NCBI RefSeq assembly: GCF_031178195.1
Contig: NZ_JAPSJL010000009.1
Span: 62,001 to 126,000 of the forward strand
Direction of reading: 5' to 3'
Source: Zhihengliuella sp.
GTDB taxonomy: Bacteria; Actinomycetota; Actinomycetes; Actinomycetales; Micrococcaceae
DNA: 64,000 nt
Every line of letters starts with the position of its first letter. Within the stretch, counting starts at the first letter, position 1. The position numbers and the translations under genes were made by a program. Below the pieces are notes generated by a model, which saw nothing but the letters and a program-made list of their open reading frames with translations, searched no databases and had not been told where the DNA came from. Below, one piece after another: positions 53,196-62,354 of the stretch.

Positions 53196-54500
53196 ATGAC
53201 TGTGAAGGTTGCGCTGCTCGGCTGTGGGAACGTGGGATCGCAGGTGGCGCGGATCCTGCTGGAGCAGTCGGACGAGCTCGCCGCCCGCGTGGGCGCGCCG
53301 CTCGAACTGACGGGCATCGCGGTCCGCGATCCCGAGGCACCCCGTGAGGGCGACCTGCCGCGGGACCTCCTCACCACGGACGCGCACACCCTGATCGACG
53401 GCGCCGACATCGTCATCGAGCTCATGGGCGGCCTGGAGCCGGCCGGCGAGTACATCGAGCGGGCCCTGCGCCGCGGCGCGTCCGTGGTCACCGGCAACAA
53501 GGCCCTCCTGGCCGCGCGCCTCCCCGAGCTCACCGAGGCTGCCAACGACGGCGGTGCCCAGCTGCTCTACGAGGCGGCCGTCGCCGGTGCCATCCCAATC
53601 CTCCGCCCCATCCGCGAGTCCCTCGCCGGCGACGACATCACCAAGGTGATGGGCATCGTCAACGGCACCACCAACTACATCCTCGACGCGATGGACAGCT
53701 CCGGCGCGCAGTTCGACGAGGCGCTGGCTGACGCGCAGCGCCTCGGCTACGCGGAGGCTGACCCCACCGCCGACGTCGAGGGGCACGACGCCGCCGCGAA
53801 GGCCGCGCTGCTGGCCTCGCTCGCGTTCCACACCACATTCGCTCTCGAGAACGTCCACTGCGAGGGCATCACCTCGATCAGCGCGGAGGACGTCGCCGCG
53901 GCCGAGGACGCCGGCATGGTCATCAAGCTCCTCGCGATCGCCGAGCGCGGCACCGACGCCGGCGGCGGCGAGGGGATCAGCGTGCGCGTGCACCCCACGC
54001 TGCTGCCCCGCGAGCACCCGCTGGCCGCCGTGCGCGGTGCGTTCAACGCCGTGTTCGTCGAGGCGGAGAACGCCGGCGAGCTGATGTTCTACGGCCAGGG
54101 CGCCGGCGGCGCGCCGACGGCCTCGGCCGTCATGGGCGACGTCGTCTCCGTCGGCCGCACACGCGCCACGCAGGCCGCCGGCGCCTCCGTCGCCGAGCCG
54201 CAGCCGCGCCCGTCCCGCCCGCTCGGCATCGAGGACGCCACCACCAGCTACGCCCTGAGTCTGGACGTCTCCGACGAGACGGGCGTGCTGGCCGAGATCG
54301 CCGGCATCGTCGCCCGGCACGGCGTCTCGATCGAGACCATGCGCCAGACCGCCTCCGCGGAGGACGGTGCCGGGTCGGCGCGCCTGCGCATCATCACGCA
54401 CGTCGGCCGCGAGGCCGCCCTGGCCGCCACGGTGGCCGACATCGAACAGCTCCCCGTCGTCAAGGCGGTCTCGTCCGTCGTGCGAGTCGAAGGAAAGTAA
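53196..54500 (+). CDS. hom: Homoserine dehydrogenase with ACT domain
   Basis: A 434-residue enzyme reducing aspartate semialdehyde to homoserine. The NAD(P) site is G-C-G-N-V-G-S-Q near the start, E-A-A-V-A-G-A-I-P-I and the D-V-E-G-H-D-A-A-A-K catalytic stretch follow, and a C-terminal ACT domain (about 350-430, L-D-V-S-D-E-T-G-V-L-A-E-I-A) allows threonine feedback. ATG at 53196 is preferred to a TTG three nt upstream. thrC begins directly after its stop. Confidence 0.96.
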   Translation: MTVKVALLGCGNVGSQVARILLEQSDELAARVGAPLELTGIAVRDPEAPREGDLPRDLLTTDAHTLIDGADIVIELMGGLEPAGEYIERALRRGASVVTGNKALLAARLPELTEAANDGGAQLLYEAAVAGAIPILRPIRESLAGDDITKVMGIVNGTTNYILDAMDSSGAQFDEALADAQRLGYAEADPTADVEGHDAAAKAALLASLAFHTTFALENVHCEGITSISAEDVAAAEDAGMVIKLLAIAERGTDAGGGEGISVRVHPTLLPREHPLAAVRGAFNAVFVEAENAGELMFYGQGAGGAPTASAVMGDVVSVGRTRATQAAGASVAEPQPRPSRPLGIEDATTSYALSLDVSDETGVLAEIAGIVARHGVSIETMRQTASAEDGAGSARLRIITHVGREAALAATVADIEQLPVVKAVSSVVRVEGK

Positions 54501-55604
54501 ATGGCACATCAGTGGCGCGGCGTCGTCCGCGAGTACGCAGACCGCCTCCCGGTCACCGAGCAGACCCGGGTCATCACGCTGGGCGAGGGCGGCACCCCGC
54601 TGGTGCACGCCCCCGCGCTCTCGGCGCACACCGGCAACGAGGTCTACCTCAAGGTCGAGGGCATGAACCCGACCGGCTCCTTCAAGGACCGCGGCATGAC
54701 CATGGCGATCACCGCCGCCGTCAACGCCGGGGCCAAGGCCGTGGTCTGCGCCTCCACCGGGAACACGTCCGCCTCCGCGGCCGCCTATGCGGCGCAGGCC
54801 GGTCTGACCTGCGCGGTCCTGGTGCCGGACGGCAAGATCTCCCTGGGCAAGCTGAGCCAGGCGATCGCCCACGGCGCCGAGCTGCTCCAGGTGGACGGCA
54901 ACTTCGACAACTGCCTCGAGGTCGCCCGCAAGCTCAGCGAGAACTACCCGGTGTTCCTCGTGAACTCCGTGAACCCGGCCCGGATCGAGGGCCAGAAGAC
55001 GGGTGCGTTCGAGGTCGTCGACATCCTCGGCGACGCACCCGACTACCACCTGCTGCCGGTCGGCAACGCGGGCAACATCACCGCGTACTGGAAGGGCTAC
55101 AAGGAGTACGCCGCGCCGTACGCGTCGGAGACCGCCGGCGAGCTGCCCGCCGTATCCACCCGGACCCCCGTCCTGTGGGGCTTCCAGGCCGAGGGCGCCT
55201 CGCCGATCGTCAAGGGCTATCCGGTGACGGAGCCAGAGACCATCGCGACGGCGATCCGCATCGGCAACCCAGCCTCGTGGGAGCAGGCCGAGGCCGCCCG
55301 CGACGAGTCCGGCGGTCTGATCGACTCGGTGACCGACGAGGAGATCCTCGCCGCCCACCGCTGGCTCTCCTCCAAAGAGGGGGTCTTCGTGGAGCCGGCC
55401 TCCGCCGCGGGCGTCGCCGGGCTCCTGAAGTACCACGCGGCCGGCGAGGCGCCCGAGGGCAAGACCATCGTCATCACGGTGACCGGCCACGGCCTCAAGG
55501 ACCCGCAGTGGGCCCTGAAGAACGCCGACGGCGAGGACGTCCAGCCCACCAAGGTGCCGTTCGACGTCGTCTCCGTGGCCGCGGCGCTCGGCCTGGAGGC
55601 ATAG
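54501..55604 (+). CDS. thrC: Threonine synthase
   Basis: A 367-residue PLP enzyme making threonine from O-phosphohomoserine. The PLP lysine is in [12 protein letters not shown] (about residue 59), the phosphate loop in V-G-N-A-G-N-I-T. The ATG follows the hom stop with no gap, and AAGGAAA overlaps the end of hom. This is the second half of the hom-thrC-thrB threonine unit. Confidence 0.96.
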   Translation: MAHQWRGVVREYADRLPVTEQTRVITLGEGGTPLVHAPALSAHTGNEVYLKVEGMNPTGSFKDRGMTMAITAAVNAGAKAVVCASTGNTSASAAAYAAQAGLTCAVLVPDGKISLGKLSQAIAHGAELLQVDGNFDNCLEVARKLSENYPVFLVNSVNPARIEGQKTGAFEVVDILGDAPDYHLLPVGNAGNITAYWKGYKEYAAPYASETAGELPAVSTRTPVLWGFQAEGASPIVKGYPVTEPETIATAIRIGNPASWEQAEAARDESGGLIDSVTDEEILAAHRWLSSKEGVFVEPASAAGVAGLLKYHAAGEAPEGKTIVITVTGHGLKDPQWALKNADGEDVQPTKVPFDVVSVAAALGLEA

Positions 55605-55610
55605 CGCCCC

Positions 55611-56681
55611 GTGGAATCAGCGCACGCGCCGCGGATCCGGACCGGCCAGCACGTCACCGTCACCGTCCCCGCCACCACCGCCAATCTCGGTCCGGGTTTC
55701 GACAGCCTCGGGCTGGCTCTGGACCTGACGGACACGCTCGAGGTCCGCACCCTCGCCCGCGGCGGTCTGGACCGCGACCTGCCCGGAGGCTCCGCGAGCG
55801 ACTCCGCAGGGACCGACTCCGCAGCAACGGGGGACGCCGCCGCCCTGTACGAGGAGCTGACGACGCCGCAGGCGCGGGTCCGCGTCCTCGTCACCGGCGA
55901 GGGCGCCGAGTCGCTGCCGGACGACGAGACACACCTGATCGCCCGCACGATCCTCGAGCGCTGGGAGCAGCTCGGCGTCGCCGCTGCGGATCTGGAGATC
56001 CGGGCGACCAACCGGATCCCGCACGGCCGGGGACTCGGCTCGTCGGCGGCGGCCATCGTCTCCGCACTCGCCGCAGCCGACGCCCTGCTGCCGGAGACCG
56101 CTCGCGGCGGGCTGGACGGCCGCGACGCGCTCTTCGAGGAGGCCGCCCGCCTGGAGGGGCACCCCGACAACGTGGCCCCGGCCGTGTACGGCGGGCTGAC
56201 CCTGTCCCTCACGGACGACGGCGGGATGCGCACCCACCGGCTGCCGCTGGACGCCGAAGTGGTCCCCGTGGTCGCGATTCCCGACGTCGAGCTCTCCACC
56301 CGCGCGGCGCGGGGACTGCTGCCCGCGACCGTCCCGCACGCCGACGCGGCGGCGAACTCGGGCCGCGCCGGACTGCTGATCCACGCCCTCACCAGCGCGC
56401 CGGAGCTGCTGCACGAGGGAACCCGCGACTACCTCCACCAGGACTACCGCGCCGAGGCCATGCCGGAGTCGAGTCGGCTCATCGCCGCCCTCCGAGCAGC
56501 GGGATACGCCGCCACCGTCTCCGGCGCCGGGCCAACGGTGCTGATCCTGGCCCACGGGTCCGACCAGGCCGAGGCCGTGGCCGCGCGGGTGCGCGCCGGC
56601 GAGTTCGACGACGGATCCGGCGCCTGGCGCGTGGAGATTCCGGGCCTGTGCGCCTCGGGTGTTATGGTGGAGAGGCATTAG
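55611..56681 (+). CDS. thrB: Homoserine kinase (GHMP family)
   Basis: A 356-residue kinase phosphorylating homoserine. The GHMP ATP motif is P-H-G-R-G-L-G-S-S-A-A-A (about 140-151), the N-terminal V-P-A-T-T-A-N-L-G-P-G-F-D-S-L-G and C-terminal V-S-G-A-G-P-T-V-L are intact. It is some 40 residues longer than usual because of an Ser/Asp/Ala-rich insert at about 60-85. The GTG has GGAGG 11 nt upstream in the end of thrC. Confidence 0.94.
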   Translation: MESAHAPRIRTGQHVTVTVPATTANLGPGFDSLGLALDLTDTLEVRTLARGGLDRDLPGGSASDSAGTDSAATGDAAALYEELTTPQARVRVLVTGEGAESLPDDETHLIARTILERWEQLGVAAADLEIRATNRIPHGRGLGSSAAAIVSALAAADALLPETARGGLDGRDALFEEAARLEGHPDNVAPAVYGGLTLSLTDDGGMRTHRLPLDAEVVPVVAIPDVELSTRAARGLLPATVPHADAAANSGRAGLLIHALTSAPELLHEGTRDYLHQDYRAEAMPESSRLIAALRAAGYAATVSGAGPTVLILAHGSDQAEAVAARVRAGEFDDGSGAWRVEIPGLCASGVMVERH

Positions 56682-56961
56682 CGGCCAGATCATGCTGGCG
56701 ATGCATCGAGCATCGGTCTTCCATCCATGGTTTCCCTCCGGCCCAATGCGGCTCTCGCCGCCCAGACGTCCATGGGCATCCCTGATGCTCATCGACGGTG
56801 TTCAGTGCATTTCGCCTCTGGCCGGACACGCGTGAGTCCGAACGCCCATCGCGGCGTGTTCTCGACATAGGTCAGGCACCACCTCTCCGCGTGCCTGACG
56901 AGACACCATGACGCGGGCCAGATCTGACCTGACCCGCCCGACGAGGGAGAAGGAAACCTTC
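56682..56961 (+). promoter_or_regulatory. Long leader of rho with hairpin
   Basis: The 280-bp gap between thrB and rho is free of genes. It contains a 9-bp stem GTCAGGCAC/GTGCCTGAC (56871-56899, 11-nt loop) about 60 nt before the rho start, then AAGGAA ahead of the GTG. Long autoregulated leaders are usual for rho. No further motif was identified. Confidence 0.45.
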
Positions 56962-59292
56962 GTGACAGAAACCACGAGCCTCGAAGCAGGCGTGGACAAG
57001 ACATCCGCCAACAACACCGGCCTGGCCGGACTCAAGCTGGCCCAGCTGCAGGCCCTCGGCTCGCAGCTCGGTATCACCGGCGCCCGCCGCATGCGCAAGT
57101 CCGACCTCGTGACGGCCATCGCCGACCACCAGCGCGGTGGAGCCGTCGCCGACCGGTCCAAGAAGCCGGCTGAGGCCGCCGCCGAGCAGTCCGGCACAGA
57201 CGACGGCGCCCAGGCCAACGACGCCGCCCAGGCCGACACCGCGACGAAGGCCAAGTCCTCCAAGGCCAGGAGCGAGGGCCCGGTTGACACGGCCGAGTCC
57301 GACGACGCCGCCGAGGCGCCGGCCAAGCGCACCAGCCGCGGCCGCCGCAACCAGAAGGCCGCGGCGGAGCCGCAGGCACCGGCCGAGGCCGTCGCGGAAC
57401 CGGCGAAGGAGTCGGCCTCCCAGGAGCCAGCAGCCGAGCAGCCCGCCGCCGAGGCCGAAGAGGCCACCGGCCGCGGTCGCCGCGGCCGCCGGGGCTCCCG
57501 CCGCGCCGAGTCCGCGCAGACCGACACCTCAGCACCGGCCGACGAGTCGGCACCGTCCAATGGGTCGGCACCGTCCAACGGGTCGGCACCGTCCAACGGG
57601 TCGGCACGGGGCGATTCCGCCGGCCAGGGCGACTCCGACGCTGCGGCCGACAAGTCCGGCGAGTCGTCCCAGGACGCCGCTCGCAAGACCAGCCAGGAGC
57701 CCGCGCGGAACGAGGGCTCCGAGAAGGCCGATGCGGCCTCCGAGCGCCAGCCCGCCCGGGACGACAGCTCCGACGAGCAGAACGAGCGCGGCGGACGCAA
57801 CCGCCGCGGGCGCAACCGCCGTGGCCAGCGCGACGACAGTGACTCGGAGCAGCGCAATGACCAGCGCGGCAACGATCAGCGCGGCGCCGACCAGGGCAAG
57901 CAGCAGGACTCGGACCAGGGCGGCGACAACGACGACCGGAACGACGACGACCGCGGCGAGCGCCGCAATCGTCGCAATCGGAACCGGAACGACCGGAACG
58001 ACCGCAACGACCGTTCGGATCGGAACGATCGCAACGATCGCAAGAACAACCGCAACGACCGCAACGAGCGCCGTCGGGGTCGCGGTCGCGGCAACCAGCC
58101 CGAGGTCGACGAGACCGAGCTGAGCGACGACGACGTCCTGCTGCCCGTCGCCGGCATCCTCGACGTCCTCGACAACTACGCATTCCTGCGCACCTCCGGC
58201 TACCTGCCGGGGTCGAACGACGTCTACCTCTCCCTGAACCAGGTCAAGAAGTACAACCTGCGCAAGGGCGATGCCGTCGTCGGCGCCATCCGCGCCCCGC
58301 GCGACGGCGAGAGCAACAGCAATGCCGGGAACCAGCGCCAGAAGTTCAACGCCCTGGTGAAGCTGACCAGCATCAACGGCAAGGCGCCGGAGGACAACAA
58401 GAGCCGCGTCGAGTTCAACAAGCTCGTGCCGCTGTACCCGCAGGAGCGCCTGCGCCTGGAGACCGACCCCAAGCTCGTCGGGCCGCGCGTGATCGACCTC
58501 GTCGCGCCCATCGGCAAGGGCCAGCGCGGCCTCATCGTCTCCCCGCCCAAGGCGGGCAAGACGATGGTGCTGCAGTCGATCGCCAACGCGATCACGCTGA
58601 ACAACCCGGAAGTGCACCTCATGATGGTCCTCGTGGACGAGCGTCCCGAGGAAGTCACCGACATGCAGCGCTCGGTCAAGGGCGAGGTCATCGCCTCGAC
58701 GTTCGACCGCCCGGCCGACGACCACACCACGGTCGCCGAACTGGCCATCGAGCGGGCCAAGCGCCTCGTCGAGATGGGCATGGACGTCGTGGTGCTCCTG
58801 GACTCCATGACCCGTCTGGGCCGTGCCTACAACCTGTCCGCGCCGGCCTCCGGCCGGATCCTCTCCGGCGGTGTGGACTCGTCTGCGCTGTACCCGCCCA
58901 AGCGCTTCTTCGGCGCCGCTCGCAACATCGAGAACGGCGGCTCGCTGACCATCCTCGCCACCGCCCTGGTGGAGACCGGGTCCAAGATGGACGAGGTCAT
59001 CTTCGAGGAGTTCAAGGGCACCGGCAACATGGAGCTGCGCCTGTCCCGGAAGCTCGCGGACAAGCGCATCTTCCCGGCGGTCGACGTCAACGAGTCCGGC
59101 ACGCGCCGCGAGGAGAACCTGCTCTCCCCGGACGAGGTCAAGATCATGTGGCGCCTGCGCCGCGTGCTCTCCGGCCTCGACACGCAGCAGGCCCTCGAGG
59201 TCCTGACCACCAAGATCCGGGAGACGCAGTCCAATGCGGAGTTCCTGATGACGGTGAGCAAGACCACGCTGGCCTCCAAGTCGGAGAACTAG
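56962..59292 (+). CDS. rho: Transcription termination factor Rho with long insertion
   Basis: A 776-residue Rho, against about 420 in E. coli. A Rho_N SAP-like module (about 20-52) is followed by some 320 disordered residues: acidic/Ala-rich, an S-N-G-S-A-P repeat, then an R/N/D-rich block (about 335-375). The cold-shock RNA-binding domain starts near 395, the P-loop S-P-P-K-A-G-K-T-M near 530, then L-L-D-S-M-T-R-L-G-R-A-Y-N and the R-loop. All ATPase elements are intact. The GTG at 56962 has AAGGAA 7 nt upstream. Such inserts in actinobacterial Rho bind RNA and aid termination in GC-rich transcripts. Confidence 0.95.
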   Translation: MTETTSLEAGVDKTSANNTGLAGLKLAQLQALGSQLGITGARRMRKSDLVTAIADHQRGGAVADRSKKPAEAAAEQSGTDDGAQANDAAQADTATKAKSSKARSEGPVDTAESDDAAEAPAKRTSRGRRNQKAAAEPQAPAEAVAEPAKESASQEPAAEQPAAEAEEATGRGRRGRRGSRRAESAQTDTSAPADESAPSNGSAPSNGSAPSNGSARGDSAGQGDSDAAADKSGESSQDAARKTSQEPARNEGSEKADAASERQPARDDSSDEQNERGGRNRRGRNRRGQRDDSDSEQRNDQRGNDQRGADQGKQQDSDQGGDNDDRNDDDRGERRNRRNRNRNDRNDRNDRSDRNDRNDRKNNRNDRNERRRGRGRGNQPEVDETELSDDDVLLPVAGILDVLDNYAFLRTSGYLPGSNDVYLSLNQVKKYNLRKGDAVVGAIRAPRDGESNSNAGNQRQKFNALVKLTSINGKAPEDNKSRVEFNKLVPLYPQERLRLETDPKLVGPRVIDLVAPIGKGQRGLIVSPPKAGKTMVLQSIANAITLNNPEVHLMMVLVDERPEEVTDMQRSVKGEVIASTFDRPADDHTTVAELAIERAKRLVEMGMDVVVLLDSMTRLGRAYNLSAPASGRILSGGVDSSALYPPKRFFGAARNIENGGSLTILATALVETGSKMDEVIFEEFKGTGNMELRLSRKLADKRIFPAVDVNESGTRREENLLSPDEVKIMWRLRRVLSGLDTQQALEVLTTKIRETQSNAEFLMTVSKTTLASKSEN
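57546..57607 (+). repeat. 18-bp tandem repeat inside rho
   Basis: Three copies of GTCGGCACCGTCCAACGG (one base change in the first) plus an 8-nt partial copy, encoding S-A-P-S-N-G units in the disordered insertion. Copy number is likely to vary between strains. Confidence 0.9.
57967..58075 (+). repeat. Degenerate 9-bp repeats (Asn-Asp-Arg codons) in rho
   Basis: About ten units of the type CGSAACGAY encode R-N-D/R-N-R/R-S-D triplets in the basic part of the insertion. Base changes at wobble positions show that the amino-acid pattern rather than the DNA is kept. Confidence 0.85.
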
Positions 59293-59300
59293 CGACACAG

Positions 59301-59344
59301 CGCGCCCGGAGCCGCACCCCGCGCGGGGTGCGGCTCCGGGCGCG
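59301..59344 (+). terminator. Terminator hairpin after rho
   Basis: A perfect 20-bp stem (CGCGCCCGGAGCCGCACCCC and complement) with loop GCGC begins 8 nt past the rho stop. It is the longest perfect stem in the window; no T-tract follows. Confidence 0.8.
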
Positions 59345-59511
59345 TCCGCGTTAACGCCGTCGTGCTCCTCCCCGCTCTGCCCGACGCCGGGCCGGGACGG
59401 GCACGACGGCGGTCGCGAACGAACCGCATACACTAGACAGGCGCGCAGCCACGCGCCGGAGGCGCCGCCGCCAGAACCGCCCACGCCGGGCGACACGGAA
59501 AGAAGTGAGTG

Positions 59512-60597
59512 ATGTTTGAGTCCGTCCAGGGCCTGCTCGACGAGCACGCCGAGCTGCAGAAGCAGTTGTCCGACCCCGCGGTCTACGCCGATCAGGCGAA
59601 GGCGCGCAAGCTGGGACGGCGCAGCGCGCAGCTGAACGGCATCGTCGAGGCGCACCGGCGCTGGAAGCAGATGAGCGAGGACCTCGAGGCCGCCCGCACC
59701 ATGGCCGACGAGGATCCCGAGTTCGCGGCCGAGGCCGAGGAGCTCGAGGCCGCGCTGCCCGCAGCGGAGGAGAAGCTGCGCCGGCTGCTGATCCCGCGCG
59801 ACCCCAACGACGCCCGCGACGTGATCCTCGAGGTCAAGGGCGGCGAGGGCGGCGACGAGGCCGCCCTGTTCGCCGCGGACCTGCTGCGCATGTACTCCCG
59901 CTACGCGGAGGCCAGGGGCTGGAAGACCGAGCTGATCTCCTACACGGAGTCCGACCTCGGCGGCTACAAGGACGCGCAGATGGCCATCAAGGGCAACTCC
60001 AACGATCCGGCAGAGGGCGTCTACGCGCACCTGAAGTTCGAGGGCGGGGTCCACCGCGTCCAGCGTGTGCCCGTGACGGAGTCCCAGGGCCGTATCCACA
60101 CCTCGGCCGCCGGTGTCCTGGTCCTGCCGGAGGTCGACGAGCCGGAGGAGATCGACCTCCACCCGAACGACCTGAAGATCGACGTCTACCGGTCCTCCGG
60201 CCCGGGCGGCCAGTCCGTGAACACCACGGACTCCGCCGTGCGCATCACGCACCTGCCCACCGGGATCGTCGTCGCGATGCAGAACGAGAAGTCCCAGCTG
60301 CAGAACCGCGAGGCCGCCCTCCGCGTCCTCCGGTCGCGGCTGCTGGCGCACCAGCAGGAGCAGATCGACGCCGAGAACTCCGCCGTGCGCGCCTCCCAGG
60401 TGCGCACGATGGACCGCTCCGAGCGCATCCGCACGTACAACTTCCCGGAGAACCGGATCGCCGACCACCGCACCGGGTACAAGGCCTACAACCTGGACAC
60501 CGTCATGAACGGCGAGCTGGACCCCGTCATCCAGTCCTGCATCGAGATGGACGAGGCCCAGCGCCTCGCCGCCATCGGCGACGAAGCGCAGCCGTAG
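59512..60597 (+). CDS. prfA: Peptide chain release factor 1
   Basis: A 361-residue RF1 for UAG and UAA. The P-x-T recognition motif is P-V-T in [10 protein letters not shown] (about 183-185), GGQ is in S-S-G-P-G-G-Q-S (about 230). The ATG at 59512 is preferred to a GTG three nt upstream. The methyltransferase that modifies its GGQ glutamine, prmC, follows after 3 nt. Confidence 0.97.
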   Translation: MFESVQGLLDEHAELQKQLSDPAVYADQAKARKLGRRSAQLNGIVEAHRRWKQMSEDLEAARTMADEDPEFAAEAEELEAALPAAEEKLRRLLIPRDPNDARDVILEVKGGEGGDEAALFAADLLRMYSRYAEARGWKTELISYTESDLGGYKDAQMAIKGNSNDPAEGVYAHLKFEGGVHRVQRVPVTESQGRIHTSAAGVLVLPEVDEPEEIDLHPNDLKIDVYRSSGPGGQSVNTTDSAVRITHLPTGIVVAMQNEKSQLQNREAALRVLRSRLLAHQQEQIDAENSAVRASQVRTMDRSERIRTYNFPENRIADHRTGYKAYNLDTVMNGELDPVIQSCIEMDEAQRLAAIGDEAQP

Positions 60598-60600
60598 ACC

Positions 60601-61476
60601 GTGCCGGCGCCGGGCCTGGACCCCTTCCTCCGGGAGTGCGCCGCGCGGCTCTCGGCCGCCGGCGTGCCCTCGCCGCGTGCCGATGCAGAGCTCCTCGCCG
60701 CGCACGTCCTCGGCGTGGGCCGCGGGCGGGTCGGTGCGCTCCGGCTGGCGGGCCACGCGCTCGCGGACGACGACGCCGAGCGCCTCGCGGCGCTGGTGGA
60801 CGAGCGCGCGGCGCGAGTGCCCCTGCAGCATCTGACCGGCGTGGCGCACTTCCGGCACCTCGAGCTGCGGGTCGGCCCGGGAGTGTTCGTCCCGCGGCCC
60901 GAGACCGAGGCCCTGGCGGGCCTGGCGATCGATGCGGCCGCGGCGGTGATCGCGCGGCGGGGGAGCGCCGTCGTCGTCGACCTCGGCACGGGATCAGGCG
61001 CCATCGCCGCGGCCGTCGCCTCCGAGGTGCCCGCCGCGCGCGTCCACGCCGTCGAGCTGAGCGAGCACGCGGCGGCGTGGGCCGAGCAGAACCTCGCCCC
61101 GCACGGCGTCGACCTGCGCGTGGGCGACCTGCGGACCGCCTTCGAGGACCTGGACGGGACGGTCGACGTCGTCGTGTCCAACCCGCCCTACATCCCCGCC
61201 GGAGCGGTGCCCGTCGACCCGGAGGTGCGCGAGCACGATCCCGGACTCGCCCTGTACGGAGGAGGCGCCGACGGCATGGAGCTGCCGCGCGCCGTCGAGC
61301 GGACCGCGGCCCGGCTGCTCGTCCCCGGCGGCCTCGTCGCGCTCGAGCACGCGGAGGTGCAGGAGGAGGCCATGCAGGAGATGTTCCGCGGGGCCGGGGC
61401 CTGGGCCACGATCGCCGGGCACCGCGACCTGACCGGGCGGCCGCGCTGCACGTCGGCCGTCCGCCGGGAGGGCTGA
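60601..61476 (+). CDS. prmC: Release factor glutamine methyltransferase PrmC
   Basis: A 291-residue SAM-dependent enzyme that methylates the GGQ glutamine of release factors. V-D-L-G-T-G-S-G-A-I (SAM loop, about 122-131) and the N-P-P-Y catalytic motif (about 198-201) are intact, after a helical N-terminal substrate domain. The GTG lies 3 nt after the prfA stop, so expression is tied to its substrate. Confidence 0.95.
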   Translation: MPAPGLDPFLRECAARLSAAGVPSPRADAELLAAHVLGVGRGRVGALRLAGHALADDDAERLAALVDERAARVPLQHLTGVAHFRHLELRVGPGVFVPRPETEALAGLAIDAAAAVIARRGSAVVVDLGTGSGAIAAAVASEVPAARVHAVELSEHAAAWAEQNLAPHGVDLRVGDLRTAFEDLDGTVDVVVSNPPYIPAGAVPVDPEVREHDPGLALYGGGADGMELPRAVERTAARLLVPGGLVALEHAEVQEEAMQEMFRGAGAWATIAGHRDLTGRPRCTSAVRREG

Positions 61477-61530
61477 GGTTCCGCTCCCGCTTCCCGGGGA
61501 TCGCCCGGGGAACGTGCGAGAATGCATCTC

Positions 61531-62343
61531 GTGACTTCACGATTCGACTGCCAGGACGCCGCTGACCGCACCGCAGGTCTGGATGCTGCCCGGGAGGCCC
61601 TCGCGGCCCGACAGTGCGTCGTACTCCCCACCGACACGGTCTACGGCATCGCCGCTGACGCGTTCTCCCCGCAGGCCGTCGCCACGCTGCTGGCGGCCAA
61701 GGGTCGGGGCCGGACCATGCCGCCGCCGGTGCTCATCCCGCGCCCCGAGACCCTCGACGGGCTGGCCACCGAAGTGCCCGATGCCGCCCGCAAGCTCGCC
61801 GCCGAGTTCTGGCCGGGTGCCCTGACCATGATCCTCAACGCGCAGCCGTCCCTGACCTGGGACCTCGGCGAGACCAAGGGGACCGTCGCCCTGCGCATGC
61901 CCGACGACGACGTGGCACTGGAGCTGCTCCGTGCCGTCGGCCCGCTGGCCGTGTCCTCCGCGAACCGCTCCGGGAACGCGGCCGCAACGAACATCGACGC
62001 GGCGGAGGACCAGCTCGGCGAGGCCGTCGCCGTGTATCTCGGCGACGGGGAGCGCCGGCAGGGGGAGCAGGACGCGCTGCCGTCGACCATCGTCGACTTC
62101 ACCGGCGACGTGCCTGCCGTCGTCCGTCAGGGAGCGATCGCCCTCGACGACCTCCGCCGCGTGGTGCCGGAGATCCTCGGCCTCGGCGAGCAGCCGGCCG
62201 GCACCGAGGAGCGCGGTTCGGCACTCGACGCAGCTGGCTCGGCCGTCACGGACCATCCGGAGGCCTCGGCCTCTGACTCGGGCTCCGCCGGGACCGGGGC
62301 CGGACCCGGCGTCACGGACCCGTCCGAGACGACGGAACGGTAG
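61531..62343 (+). CDS. Sua5/YrdC-type threonylcarbamoyl-AMP synthase
   Basis: A 270-residue enzyme making the threonylcarbamoyl-AMP used for t6A37 in tRNAs reading ANN codons. V-V-L-P-T-D-T-V-Y-G-I and the K-x-R/K substrate set near A-A-K-G-R-G-R-T-M, then S-S-A-N-R-S-G, are present. An acidic Ser/Gly/Ala tail of about 45 residues replaces the Sua5 C-terminal domain. GTG 61531 lies 7 nt after an extended -10 (TGC-GAGAAT, 61515-61523), favouring it over ATG 61522, which overlaps that box. It follows prmC. Confidence 0.9.
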   Translation: MTSRFDCQDAADRTAGLDAAREALAARQCVVLPTDTVYGIAADAFSPQAVATLLAAKGRGRTMPPPVLIPRPETLDGLATEVPDAARKLAAEFWPGALTMILNAQPSLTWDLGETKGTVALRMPDDDVALELLRAVGPLAVSSANRSGNAAATNIDAAEDQLGEAVAVYLGDGERRQGEQDALPSTIVDFTGDVPAVVRQGAIALDDLRRVVPEILGLGEQPAGTEERGSALDAAGSAVTDHPEASASDSGSAGTGAGPGVTDPSETTER

Positions 62344-62354
62344 ACCGGCCCCGC

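Noticed and set aside
57546-57607. CRISPR-like short repeats
   Set aside because: The units are contiguous, lack spacers and stay in frame within rho. They encode a simple peptide repeat.
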